Shown here: piece by piece, positions 6,125 to 13,263 of the stretch
How the letters are laid out: each line of letters begins with the position of its first letter
Position numbering within the stretch: position 1 is the first letter of the stretch
From: Sporomusaceae bacterium
GTDB lineage: Bacteria; Bacillota; Negativicutes; DSM-13327
Assembly: GCA_027492445.1 (NCBI GenBank)
Contig: JAPUES010000140.1
Span: forward strand, 1 to 13,267
Direction: 5' to 3'
DNA length: 13,267 bases
Made by a program: the position numbers and the translations under genes
The notes under the pieces: model-generated
What the model saw: only the letters and a program-made list of their open reading frames with translations
Database searches by the model: none
Told to the model about the DNA's origin: nothing

Positions 6125-6933
6125 CACTTATTATCTAGAATACCTGCTTCTTTATATAAATTATAGAAATGATGGACTGGTCCTACGCCTTTACCAATCG
6201 AAAAAGAGTGCTCAATAGCCGTATGAATATACTTCTTGCCACGAGAAACCGCCTCTTGCACGCCGTAGCCTTGTGCTAAATTAGCAGTAATGGCGGAGGA
6301 AAGGGTGCAACCTGTACCATGGGTATTATGGGTATGAATACGAGGGGTAACGAGATGCTGAAAAGTTTTTCCGTCAAATAAAATATCTGTAGCATCTCCT
6401 TCCCGATGACCACCTTTTAATAATACATAGCGTGGTCCTAAGGCATGGATTTTGCGCGCTGCTTCCTCCATGTCTTTTAGACTTTGAATTTTGAGACCGC
6501 TTATTTCTTCAGCCTCTGGAATATTAGGTGTAAGTACCGTAGCCAAGGGCAATAAACAAGATACCAAAGCCAAAGTAGCATCCTTTTGTAATAAATAATA
6601 GCCGCTTTTTGAAATCATAACAGGATCAACTACGATATTTTGGGCTTTGTAGTGAGTTAAACCACTGGCGATGGCGCGAATGGTCTCGCTGCGAGAAACC
6701 ATGCCGATTTTTACGCCATCAACGCTAATGTCATCAAAAATAGCTGTTATTTGTTTTGTAATAATATCCACATCAATATCCTGCACCGCCAATACCCCTT
6801 GCGTGTTTTGAGCTGTCACGGCTGTAATGACACTCATGCCAAAGGTACCATGGGCAGAAAAAGTTTTTAAATCCCCTTGAATCCCTGCTCCACCGCTAGA
6901 ATCAGACCCGGCGATTGTTAGTACTTTTTTCAT
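6124..6933 (-). CDS. thiD: Hydroxymethylpyrimidine / phosphomethylpyrimidine kinase ThiD (269 aa)
   Basis: ThiD phosphorylates HMP to HMP-P and then HMP-PP, the pyrimidine half of thiamine, in the cytoplasm. The ribokinase-fold signatures are complete: TIAGSDSSGGAGIQGD (residues 6-21), VDPVMISKSGYYLL, TPNIPEAEEISG, VLLKGGH and the anion-hole motif GTGC (206-209) with the family cysteine C209. Length matches the 265-275 residue family. ATG 6933 has AGGAGG seven bases upstream. The gene is single, with its own terminator, and lies directly behind a TPP riboswitch and attenuator. No other thiamine gene is in the window, so it may serve salvage of HMP or cooperate with genes elsewhere. Pyridoxine-type substrates are possible for relatives, but the riboswitch argues strongly for thiamine. 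Confidence 0.95.
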   Translation of the reverse strand: MKKVLTIAGSDSSGGAGIQGDLKTFSAHGTFGMSVITAVTAQNTQGVLAVQDIDVDIITKQITAIFDDISVDGVKIGMVSRSETIRAIASGLTHYKAQNIVVDPVMISKSGYYLLQKDATLALVSCLLPLATVLTPNIPEAEEISGLKIQSLKDMEEAARKIHALGPRYVLLKGGHREGDATDILFDGKTFQHLVTPRIHTHNTHGTGCTLSSAITANLAQGYGVQEAVSRGKKYIHTAIEHSFSIGKGVGPVHHFYNLYKEAGILDNK

Positions 6934-6960
6934 GAAAAGTCCTCCTTGCTATTTCAAAAT

Positions 6961-6988
6961 AAAAAAACGCATCTAAGGATGCGTTTTT
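6961..6988 (-). terminator. Riboswitch expression-platform terminator before thiD
   Basis: AAAAACGCATC (6963-6973) pairs perfectly with GATGCGTTTTT (6978-6988) around a four-base loop. On the minus strand seven T end the stem (6961-6967). It sits between the TPP aptamer and the thiD ribosome binding site, the arrangement of transcriptional attenuation in Firmicutes: TPP-bound aptamer leads to termination. Confidence 0.88.
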
Positions 6989-7011
6989 GAAGTACACAAA
7001 AACTCGATGAC

Positions 7012-7101
7012 ATCCCTCCGCTGGCATTATCCAGATCAGGTTATAGGGTCATAGATTTCTTTGGATCTATCTCTCAGCCGGCCTTTCCAGCTCCCCTTGA
7101 T
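7012..7101 (-). promoter_or_regulatory. TPP riboswitch (THI element)
   Basis: On the minus strand the conserved TPP aptamer is easily read. A GGGG-containing 5' strand leads into GGCTGAGAG, and then comes CCTGATCTGGATAATGCC followed by AGCGGAGGGA, the signature of the pyrophosphate-sensing arm and closing stem. A variable stem (ATAGATCCAAAGAAATCTAT) lies between them. With the terminator at 6961-6988 it should switch off thiD when thiamine pyrophosphate is plentiful. Confidence 0.95.
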
Positions 7102-7119
7102 ACTGTTTTTTTCTCGCTC

Positions 7120-7148
7120 ATCGTACCATATCTTATCTGTATTTTCAA
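7120..7148 (-). promoter_or_regulatory. Sigma-A-type promoter of the TPP riboswitch-thiD transcript
   Basis: On the minus strand TTGAAA (7143-7148) and TACGAT (7120-7125) are 17 bases apart. The predicted start, near 7113, is about a dozen bases before the aptamer. Confidence 0.65.
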
Positions 7149-7294
7149 TTAAACACTCTCTATAGAAAGCATTACGCTGTATCACTCTACTGGTTACATA
7201 ATAGAAAGATGTTTTAAACGGTATATAATTTGTAGAAGGATTTTGCTTTTTTAAATCGAAATACTAAAAAAGAAGTATCTTTGTATCTTTATAT

Positions 7295-7350
7295 GGAACA
7301 AAGTTGCGTAATATAGAAGGAATAGATTGTTTTTGTGTAAACTTTGTTCC
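7295..7350. repeat. 11-bp inverted repeat in the leader of the membrane protein / acyl-CoA synthetase operon
   Basis: GGAACAAAGTT (7295-7305) and AACTTTGTTCC (7340-7350) are exact complements with 34 bases between them. Each arm itself contains AACnnnGTT, a short palindrome, so they may be two copies of an operator as well as a stem. The second arm ends 25 bases before the AGGAGG of the first gene. A tandem GTATCTTT pair (7275-7290) lies just upstream. Confidence 0.6.
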
Positions 7351-7387
7351 TGTAGTTGTAATCATATTAATCATTAGGAGGAAGAAA

Positions 7388-8056
7388 ATGAACCGAGGAG
7401 ATTTTTTATGGTTGGCTGCACTATGTGCTGTTTCATCCATTATGTTGGTTCCGGCCAGTCATCAAGTATTCATAAGTGTTACGAAAGAACATCCTTATAT
7501 CATGGGTTTTGTAAAATTCGCCATTTTGGCTACAATGGGTGAACTGTTGTGCATCCGCATTGCCATGGGTCAATGGAGAATGCCCCCAGGTGTAGGCTAT
7601 CGTGGTATCATCTGGGGACTCATCGGTATCCTGATTGTTTTAATGTTTGAAATATTTGCTAGCGGGGTTACGTCCGCTATCACAAAAGGGCTGCTATGGT
7701 CTGGTAGTGTATCTGTTAGTAAAATATGGACGGCATTGTGGATTAGCACAATCATGAATTTAGCTTTTGCACCTGTATTTATGACTTTTCACCGGATTAC
7801 CGACACCTATATTGATATAATATGTGGCGAAAATACCTCCTTTGGAGATGTTAAGTTATCGGATGTGATTAGCAGAATTGATTGGCAGGGGCTGATTTCC
7901 TTTGTTGTTTTGAAAACAATTCCTTTCTTTTGGATACCAGCTCATACCATTACCTTTTTATTGCCACCGGAGTATCGGGTTTTGATGGCAGCGTACTTGT
8001 CTATAGCGTTAGGGGCAATCCTTGCCTATGGAAAAAGAAGAAAGCTTAACATGTAA
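7388..8056 (+). CDS. Small integral membrane protein with Mpv17/PMP22-like features (222 aa)
   Basis: About five or six hydrophobic segments are visible, near residues 5-24, 36-55, 72-95, 115-135, 168-190 and 196-215, so it is a cytoplasmic-membrane protein. The C-terminal part (NLAFAPVFMTFHRITD, then FFWIPAHTITFLLPPEYRVL) follows the pattern of the Mpv17/PMP22 family, whose members have a W-P-x-x-x-x-NF-x-x-P-x-x-YRV motif. The match is partial, and function in bacteria is unknown. ATG 7388 is chosen because AGGAGGAAG lies seven bases upstream. An in-frame TTG at 7304 would add 28 residues but has no ribosome binding site and runs through the inverted-repeat leader. The acyl-CoA synthetase starts 29 bases downstream, so the two are probably cotranscribed. 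Confidence 0.6.
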   Translation: MNRGDFLWLAALCAVSSIMLVPASHQVFISVTKEHPYIMGFVKFAILATMGELLCIRIAMGQWRMPPGVGYRGIIWGLIGILIVLMFEIFASGVTSAITKGLLWSGSVSVSKIWTALWISTIMNLAFAPVFMTFHRITDTYIDIICGENTSFGDVKLSDVISRIDWQGLISFVVLKTIPFFWIPAHTITFLLPPEYRVLMAAYLSIALGAILAYGKRRKLNM

Positions 8057-8085
8057 CATGAGGGATTAAAAGGAGAAAAAATAAC

Positions 8086-9720
8086 ATGCTTATAACGGAA
8101 ATACTTTCCCGCAATGCCATATCCTATGGTAATGATATTAGCTTAATTGAAATAAATCCTGAATTACAGGAAGAACATGAAGTTTCATGGCGTGAGTATG
8201 AACTGATTGAAACCAACCCTGTATCCCATTTTCGGCGGGAAATGACCTGGCGTGAATTTGATGAGAAAGCAAACCGCTGTGCCAATTTGCTACTGAGTAG
8301 TGGTATAAAAAAGGGTGATAAAGTTGCGATACTGTTAATGAATTGCCTGGAATGGCTGCCGATTTACTTTGGAATTCTTAAAGTGGGTGCTGTGGCAGTA
8401 CCTTTAAATTTTCGCTATACTGCAGAGGAAATAAAATATTGCCTAGAACTATCAGAAGCTGCCCTACTAATCTTTGGCCCGGAATTTATTGACCGTGTAG
8501 AAAGTATTAAAGACCAGCTTGTTACTGTTAAAAGTTGTTTTTATGTTGGAGAAAATGGCCCTTCCTTTGGAAAAAACTATAGGGAAATTGAAACTGTTTA
8601 TTCCTCAGAAGCGCCCTGCATTAAACTTATAATGGAAGATGATGCAGCCATCTATTTTTCTTCCGGCACGACAGGCTTTCCTAAGGCCATTCTTCATACT
8701 CACTCTAGTTTACTATCTGCTTGCTATACAGAACAAAATCATCATCAGCAAACTCGGGAAGATAATTTTCTATGCATTCCGCCCCTCTATCATACTGGTG
8801 CCAAAATGCATTGGTTTGGAAACTTTTTAGTAGGCAGCAAAGCTGTTTTACTTCGTGGGGTTAAGCCAACATGGATACTGAAAGCCGTCTCTGAAGAAAA
8901 GGCTACAATTGTCTGGTTGCTTGTTCCTTGGGCGCGGGATATTCTCAATGCCATTGAAAGTGGAGAAGTGAAGCTAGAAGATTATAATCTTGCTCAATGG
9001 CGATTGATGCATATTGGTGCTCAGCCTGTTCCGCCTAGCCTAATTCACCGCTGGCAAAAGTACTTCCCTAACCATCAATATGATACAAACTACGGTTTAA
9101 GCGAATCAAGTGGGCCAGGCTGTATTCATCTTGGCATGGAAAATATTCATAAAGTTGGGGCTATTGGAAAACCAGGGTTTAAATGGGAAGCAAGGATTAT
9201 CGATGAAGCTGGCTGCCCTGTTCAACAGGGGAATGTCGGGGAACTTGTTGTAAAAGGACCAGGTGTGATGAAATGTTATTATAATGACCCTGAGGCGACG
9301 GCAGCAGTACTCAAAGAGGGCTGGCTATTTACCGGTGATATGGCCCGCATGGATGAAGAAGGGTTTATTTACTTAGTTGATCGCAAAAAAGATGTGGTTA
9401 TTTCGGGAGGCGAAAATCTCTACCCAGTACAGATTGAAGATTTTCTTCATAAAAATGATGCCATTAAAGATGTAGCAGTCATTGGTTTGCCCGATCAGCG
9501 CTTAGGGGAAATTGCAGCGGCGATTATCGAGCTAAAGCCAGATTATAGGTGTACCGAGGAAGAAATAATACAATTTTGTGCTGCTCTGCCACGGTACAAG
9601 CGTCCGCGCAAAATTATATTTGGCGATGTTCCGCGCAATCCTACTGGCAAAATTGAAAAAACCAAGTTGCGGGAAAAGTATTGCGTAGCACACTTAATAG
9701 AAGATCAAACTCAAAATTAA
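8086..9720 (+). CDS. AMP-forming acyl-CoA synthetase (544 aa)
   Basis: This is a class I adenylate-forming enzyme that activates a carboxylic acid with ATP and transfers it to CoA. The motifs are complete: P-loop SSGTTGFPKA (192-201), YGLSESSG for adenine and carboxylate binding, GWLFTGDMAR with the ATP-ribose aspartate, the hinge DRKKDVVISGGENLYP, and the catalytic lysine K522 in NPTGKIEKTK. Length is normal for medium- or long-chain fatty-acyl and aryl-acid CoA ligases, and the substrate cannot be told from sequence. No signal or membrane segment is seen. The ATG has AAAAGGAG about 11 bases upstream. It follows the membrane protein gene by 29 bases, so uptake or handling of the same acid at the membrane is a reasonable guess. 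Confidence 0.9.
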   Translation: MLITEILSRNAISYGNDISLIEINPELQEEHEVSWREYELIETNPVSHFRREMTWREFDEKANRCANLLLSSGIKKGDKVAILLMNCLEWLPIYFGILKVGAVAVPLNFRYTAEEIKYCLELSEAALLIFGPEFIDRVESIKDQLVTVKSCFYVGENGPSFGKNYREIETVYSSEAPCIKLIMEDDAAIYFSSGTTGFPKAILHTHSSLLSACYTEQNHHQQTREDNFLCIPPLYHTGAKMHWFGNFLVGSKAVLLRGVKPTWILKAVSEEKATIVWLLVPWARDILNAIESGEVKLEDYNLAQWRLMHIGAQPVPPSLIHRWQKYFPNHQYDTNYGLSESSGPGCIHLGMENIHKVGAIGKPGFKWEARIIDEAGCPVQQGNVGELVVKGPGVMKCYYNDPEATAAVLKEGWLFTGDMARMDEEGFIYLVDRKKDVVISGGENLYPVQIEDFLHKNDAIKDVAVIGLPDQRLGEIAAAIIELKPDYRCTEEEIIQFCAALPRYKRPRKIIFGDVPRNPTGKIEKTKLREKYCVAHLIEDQTQN

Positions 9721-9765
9721 AAAGTTGCCCTGATACATAATAAAAAAAGCTATCCTTTATAGTAG

Positions 9766-9801
9766 CAAAAGACTCCTAACAAATTTGTTAGGAGTCTTTT
9801 G
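9766..9801. terminator. Bidirectional palindromic terminator between convergent genes
   Basis: A perfect palindrome with 15-base arms (CAAAAGACTCCTAAC and its complement) flanks AAATTT. It reads the same on both strands and ends in four T each way. It can serve the acyl-CoA synthetase (plus) and the aminotransferase (minus). Confidence 0.8.
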
Positions 9802-9810
9802 ATGCAAGTA

Positions 9811-9842
9811 AGCCTTCGGGGCGTCCGTAGGCTATTTTTTTT
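9811..9842 (+). terminator. Second plus-strand terminator overlapping the 3' end of the aminotransferase gene
   Basis: AGCCT (9811-9815) pairs with AGGCT (9829-9833). Inside it CGG pairs with CCG across one mismatch. A and then eight T (9835-9842) follow. The T-tract encodes the final lysine codons of the opposite-strand gene, so it stops readthrough from the left just as it enters that gene. Confidence 0.65.
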
Positions 9843-11025
9843 GTCCTTTGATTTCTTCTGCCAATGCTTTAAAGGCGGGAATGGAGTTTTTAATGCTATT
9901 GAAATCCACACAATAGGCCAGTCTAAAATGTCCAGGACAACCAAAGCCGCTGCCAGGTACAACGAGAAGATTGTATTTCAAGGCAAGTTTTGCAAATTCA
10001 ATGTCATCGGGAATAAGGGATTGGGGGAAAAGATAAAAGGCTCCTTGCGGTTTGACGCAGGAATAGCCGAGCTCAATGAGATGATTGTATAAGAAGTCCC
10101 GTCTTTTTTTATATTCACCCGTATTTACAGCCACATCCAAGGAGTCAGCAATTACTTTTTGGAAGAGGGAAGGTGCATTTACGAAACCCAGTGTTCGATT
10201 GCAAAAAATCATACCACTAATTAATAAATGTACATTAGGGATGCTAGGGTTTACTGCAATATAGCCAACCCGCTCCCCTGGAATAGCCAAGGATTTACTG
10301 TAGGAATTTACAATCGCCGAATGCTTAAATAACTTTAGAATACTTGGTACTTCCACTTGGTCATAGATTACCTTACTGTAGGGTTCGTCCGATATAACAA
10401 GTATCTTAGAGCCAAACTCTCGTTCTTTGGCCTCTAATAAAGTAGCAATTTCTTTTAATATTTTTTCACTGTATACCACGCCCGTAGGATTATTGGGCGA
10501 ATTAATAATAATTGCTTTACACTTAGGGGTAATACTTTTGGCAAGAAGATCTAGAGATGGTTCAAAGGTCTGAGTATTGGCTGGTACAACGACAGGTTTC
10601 CCAGCACAGTTTTCAATATAAAATAAATATTCAACAAAATACGGTGAAAAAACGATGACTTCATCTTCGGGATTTAAAATGCTTTTTAAGATAACATTAA
10701 GTCCGCCCGCAGCCCCACAGGTCATAATGATATGATTTTGTGTGACAGGTAAACCACTTTCTTCTGCATTCTTTTTTGCAATCTTTTCTCGAACATCAAG
10801 ATGCCCGGCATTGTTCATATAACGATGTAGGCCAGGGAATTGGTCGGAAGTATATTTTTTGAGGGCATTTTGTACTTCTACTGGTGGTTCATAATCAGGA
10901 TTACCTAAACTAAAATCATATACATTTTCTGCACCATGAATTTTCCGAAGTTTTTCTCCTTCTTCAAACATGGCACGTATCCATGAAGACTTGCTAATTT
11001 TGTTGGAAATGTTTTGCGAAAGCAT
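9832..11025 (-). CDS. PLP-dependent aminotransferase, class I/II (397 aa)
   Basis: This is a fold-type I aminotransferase of the aspartate-aminotransferase superfamily. Visible are the N-terminal FSLGNPDYEPP, the cofactor-phosphate region TCGAAGGLN, SPNNPTGVVY, the PLP-ring aspartate and tyrosine in ISDEPYSKVIY, the Schiff-base lysine K244 in SYSKSLAIPGERVGY, and the C-terminal FRLAYC with the carboxylate-binding arginine. All catalytic parts are present, unlike the relic at 2102-2461, from which it clearly differs in subfamily. The amino-acid substrate cannot be assigned. The ATG has TCAGGAGGA upstream. It is monocistronic, convergent with the acyl-CoA synthetase and divergent from the DUF805 gene. 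Confidence 0.9.
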   Translation of the reverse strand: MLSQNISNKISKSSWIRAMFEEGEKLRKIHGAENVYDFSLGNPDYEPPVEVQNALKKYTSDQFPGLHRYMNNAGHLDVREKIAKKNAEESGLPVTQNHIIMTCGAAGGLNVILKSILNPEDEVIVFSPYFVEYLFYIENCAGKPVVVPANTQTFEPSLDLLAKSITPKCKAIIINSPNNPTGVVYSEKILKEIATLLEAKEREFGSKILVISDEPYSKVIYDQVEVPSILKLFKHSAIVNSYSKSLAIPGERVGYIAVNPSIPNVHLLISGMIFCNRTLGFVNAPSLFQKVIADSLDVAVNTGEYKKRRDFLYNHLIELGYSCVKPQGAFYLFPQSLIPDDIEFAKLALKYNLLVVPGSGFGCPGHFRLAYCVDFNSIKNSIPAFKALAEEIKGQKK

Positions 11026-11075
11026 ATTCGTTCCTCCTGAATTTAAGTAGAATTGGTAAAAGAGCTTTAGTAGTC

Positions 11076-11103
11076 CTTCTGTATGAAGGTCTTGAAATCC
11101 TTT
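11076..11103 (-). promoter_or_regulatory. Weak candidate sigma-H-type promoter of the aminotransferase gene
   Basis: On the minus strand AAAGGATTT (11095-11103, full match to RnAGGAwWW), 12 bases, then ACAGAAG (11076-11082, one mismatch to RnnGAAT). CCTTC and GAAGG around 11075-11089 also form a small inverted repeat here. Confidence 0.25.
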
Positions 11104-11203
11104 TCCTTCGGGGACAAAAGATAAATATATTGTAAAACTAGATAATAGTATTTAGGTAATCAGAAAATATAGTGAAAAAAATGCCAACTATTGTAGGGAT
11201 TTG

Positions 11204-11231
11204 GCAGGAGTTTTTCTGAGGGTTATGGAAT
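11204..11231 (+). promoter_or_regulatory. Candidate sigma-H-type promoter of the DUF805 gene
   Basis: GCAGGAGTT (11204-11212), 12 bases, then ATGGAAT (11225-11231). Only one base departs from RnAGGAwWW-N12-RnnGAAT. The -35 lies in the 14-mer shared with the promoter of the rubredoxin-like gene. It also overlaps an inverted repeat TGCCAA (11182-11187) / TTGGCA (11201-11206). Confidence 0.4.
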
Positions 11232-11238
11232 TTTATAA

Positions 11239-11259
11239 CTTATCACATATAATGATAAG
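11239..11259. repeat. Inverted repeat over a TATAAT hexamer upstream of the DUF805 gene
   Basis: CTTATCA (11239-11245) and TGATAAG (11253-11259) are exact complements seven bases apart and enclose TATAAT (11248-11253). This could be an operator over a second, sigma-A-like start. A good -35 for that hexamer is not visible, so the -10 reading is weak. Confidence 0.4.
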
Positions 11260-11302
11260 AGATAAATATTATAACTACAATTAATAAGAAGGAGAGAAAA
11301 AT

Positions 11303-11674
11303 ATGAGTTGGTATTTAGAGGCTTTAAAGAAGTATGCGACCTTTAGAGGAAGATCTAGACGCAAAGAATATTGGTACTTTACTCTATTCAACATGATTGT
11401 GATGCTATTGCTTATGGCAATTGATGGTATGATAGGTAGTTTTAGTAGTAAAGCTGGCATTGGTTTGTTAAGCACTATTTATTCCCTAGTAGTGATAATT
11501 CCAGGTATAGCGGTATCCATAAGGCGTCTTCATGATACAAGTCGTAGTGGCTGGTGGCTACTTATTTCTTTTGTTCCAATTGTCGGCGGGATTGTGTTAC
11601 TCGTATTCATGGTGCAAGACAGCAAACCTGGTGAAAATGAATTTGGATCAAATCCCAAGGAACTCACAGCATAA
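11303..11674 (+). CDS. DUF805 family membrane protein (123 aa)
   Basis: Members of this family are small inner-membrane proteins of unknown function (E. coli YhaH/YhaI type). The family hallmarks are present: an N-terminal WYLEALKKYATFRGRSRRKEYWYF, in which F-x-GRSRRKEYW is diagnostic, followed by hydrophobic spans at about 25-45 and 52-72. SIRRLHDTSRSGWWLL and a third span at about 88-105 follow. The C-terminal tail DSKPGENEFGSNP (D-x-xPGxNxxGxNP) is also typical. Length is normal. ATG 11303 has AAGGAG eight bases upstream. It appears to be a single-gene unit with a terminator-like hairpin behind it. Confidence 0.9.
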   Translation: MSWYLEALKKYATFRGRSRRKEYWYFTLFNMIVMLLLMAIDGMIGSFSSKAGIGLLSTIYSLVVIIPGIAVSIRRLHDTSRSGWWLLISFVPIVGGIVLLVFMVQDSKPGENEFGSNPKELTA

Positions 11675-11682
11675 TAATTAGG

Positions 11683-11720
11683 AACAAGGCGCTGCATCAT
11701 AAATGAGTAGTGCCTTGTTT
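11683..11720 (+). terminator. Probable terminator after the DUF805 gene
   Basis: AACAAGGC (11683-11690) pairs exactly with GCCTTGTT (11712-11719) across a partly structured 21-base loop. The tail TTTATATGTATG is only moderately T-rich, so termination may be leaky into the chemoreceptor gene. Confidence 0.55.
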
Positions 11721-11787
11721 ATATGTATGTTTTCTTATAAAAAACGAAGTGGTGATTTATAAAGGAATTGTTGAGAGGAGTGTTAGT

Positions 11788-13263
11788 GTGAGTTTTTTTA
11801 AAAAAGATGCGCCTTGTAGTGAAGCCCTTTGTGTCATAAAAAATGTTGAAGACCGACTGAGGGGGAAAGTAGTTGATAACCTTAAAGTTGAGTATCCTAT
11901 TCATAAAACATTGCTTCAACACTTTGATAAACTGCTAGCAAGTGAAGAAAAGATGTCGCTTAACTCCAAACAAATGTTAAATGTTATTTCTTCCTTGAGC
12001 GAATTTGATGTTAAAATGAAGCATTCCGCTTATAAAATGATTGATTTTGCAAAAAACATGTCCGTTGTAAGTGAGTCTAATCTTGCTATTGTAGAAGAAA
12101 TCACTGCTAGTATGAATGATGTGAACGATACTATCGGCCATACCTCAGATACAATGGACCAATTATCCAAATCATCTAATGATTTAATTCGTAAGAATGA
12201 CGAGAGTATGTTTCAATTAAATGAAGTGAATATATTAAAAGAAAATGTGGTAAAAGATACAACGACAATGAGCGAACAAATAGAGCAGTTAGTAGCGATG
12301 GCTACTAAGGTAAATGAAATAGTAAATGGCGTTCAAGTTATAGCAGAGCAAACAAATTTATTAGCACTGAATGCTTCGATTGAAGCTGCTCGGGCCGGAG
12401 AATTTGGCAGAGGGTTTTCTGTTGTAGCTACTGAGATTAGAAATTTAGCAGATAGTACAAAAGCGAATTTAAATGATATGAGGGTTTTTGTAAATAATAT
12501 ACATCAAGCAGCTAATGATGGCAGAGAAAGTATGAAAAATACAATGAAATCTACGAATAATATGAATGAAAAACTTGATAGTATATCCAGTACAATTAAA
12601 GAAAATGTACATATGTTAAGAGATACGGTGCAAGATGTAAATACCATATCAACTGCAATGCTTAATATCAAAGAGGCGGCAACACAAGTAAATCAAGCAA
12701 TGAATTTATCCGCACAAGATGCAGAGACGCTACTTAATATGACAAAAGTTATTCATGAGGATGCTACGCAAAGTGCTGAAAATGCACAACACATATCAAA
12801 GATTGATGAAGACCTTAGCGATATTGTCCGAGATATGTTTGATGCTTTAAATGGTGGTATGAATGCCATTACCAATGAGGAACTTATTCAGAATCTTTCA
12901 AAAGCAAAAGAAGCACATGGTAACTGGATGAAAAATTTGAGAAAAATAGTAGATGAAATGAAAAGTTACCCAATCCAGACTAACTCTAAAAGATGTGCAT
13001 TTGGTCATTTTTATCATTCTATTAATATAAAACATCCAGATATAACCCAAGAATGGTTGGCGATTGATGGAATACACCATGAGCTTCATACTATGGGTGA
13101 TAAGGTAATTAGTGCTATTGGTAACAATAATTCAGAATTGGCGAACAAACTATATCTTGAAGCGAAAGAGTTATCAAATACAATATTTTCCCATATTGAT
13201 AATACTATAATAGCGATTGAAAAAAACTCCAAATTAGGAATAGAAGTTTTAAGAATAGAGTAA
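11788..13263 (+). CDS. Cytoplasmic methyl-accepting chemotaxis protein with C-terminal CZB domain (491 aa)
   Basis: No transmembrane segment is present, so this is a soluble chemoreceptor. Residues 1-60 (FFKKDAPCSEALCVIKNVEDRLRG) are a short N-terminal region seen in other Firmicute receptors. A long coiled coil follows, with the signalling tip EQTNLLALNASIEAARAGE at 187-205 and then GRGFSVVATEIRNLA, which contacts CheA and CheW. The C-terminus is a chemoreceptor zinc-binding (CZB) four-helix domain: H377-x2-W380, C403-A-F-G and H430-x3-H434, the complete Cys/His3 zinc set. CZB domains sense zinc or thiol oxidants such as HOCl in studied proteins, and the ligand here is not known. GTG 11788 is chosen since GAGAGGAG lies seven bases upstream. 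The open frame extends to 11710 without another ribosome binding site. The stop is four bases before the window end. Confidence 0.9.
   Translation: MSFFKKDAPCSEALCVIKNVEDRLRGKVVDNLKVEYPIHKTLLQHFDKLLASEEKMSLNSKQMLNVISSLSEFDVKMKHSAYKMIDFAKNMSVVSESNLAIVEEITASMNDVNDTIGHTSDTMDQLSKSSNDLIRKNDESMFQLNEVNILKENVVKDTTTMSEQIEQLVAMATKVNEIVNGVQVIAEQTNLLALNASIEAARAGEFGRGFSVVATEIRNLADSTKANLNDMRVFVNNIHQAANDGRESMKNTMKSTNNMNEKLDSISSTIKENVHMLRDTVQDVNTISTAMLNIKEAATQVNQAMNLSAQDAETLLNMTKVIHEDATQSAENAQHISKIDEDLSDIVRDMFDALNGGMNAITNEELIQNLSKAKEAHGNWMKNLRKIVDEMKSYPIQTNSKRCAFGHFYHSINIKHPDITQEWLAIDGIHHELHTMGDKVISAIGNNNSELANKLYLEAKELSNTIFSHIDNTIIAIEKNSKLGIEVLRIE

Noticed and set aside
7275..7290. Tandem GTATCTTT repeat
   Set aside because: Two 8-base copies in AT-rich intergenic DNA are easily explained by chance; mentioned only as context of the nearby inverted repeat.
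7304..7387. Upstream TTG start for the membrane protein
   Set aside because: No ribosome binding site precedes it, it crosses the inverted-repeat leader, and AGGAGG sits before ATG 7388.
11201..11220. Sigma-54 promoter (TTGGCAGG as the -24 element)
   Set aside because: No GC dinucleotide is found at the required 10-base distance. The same bases fit a sigma-H-type -35 better.
11710..11787. N-terminal extension of the chemoreceptor
   Set aside because: The extension overlaps the terminator of the previous gene and lacks a ribosome binding site, while GTG 11788 has GAGAGGAG and begins the conserved FFKK region.
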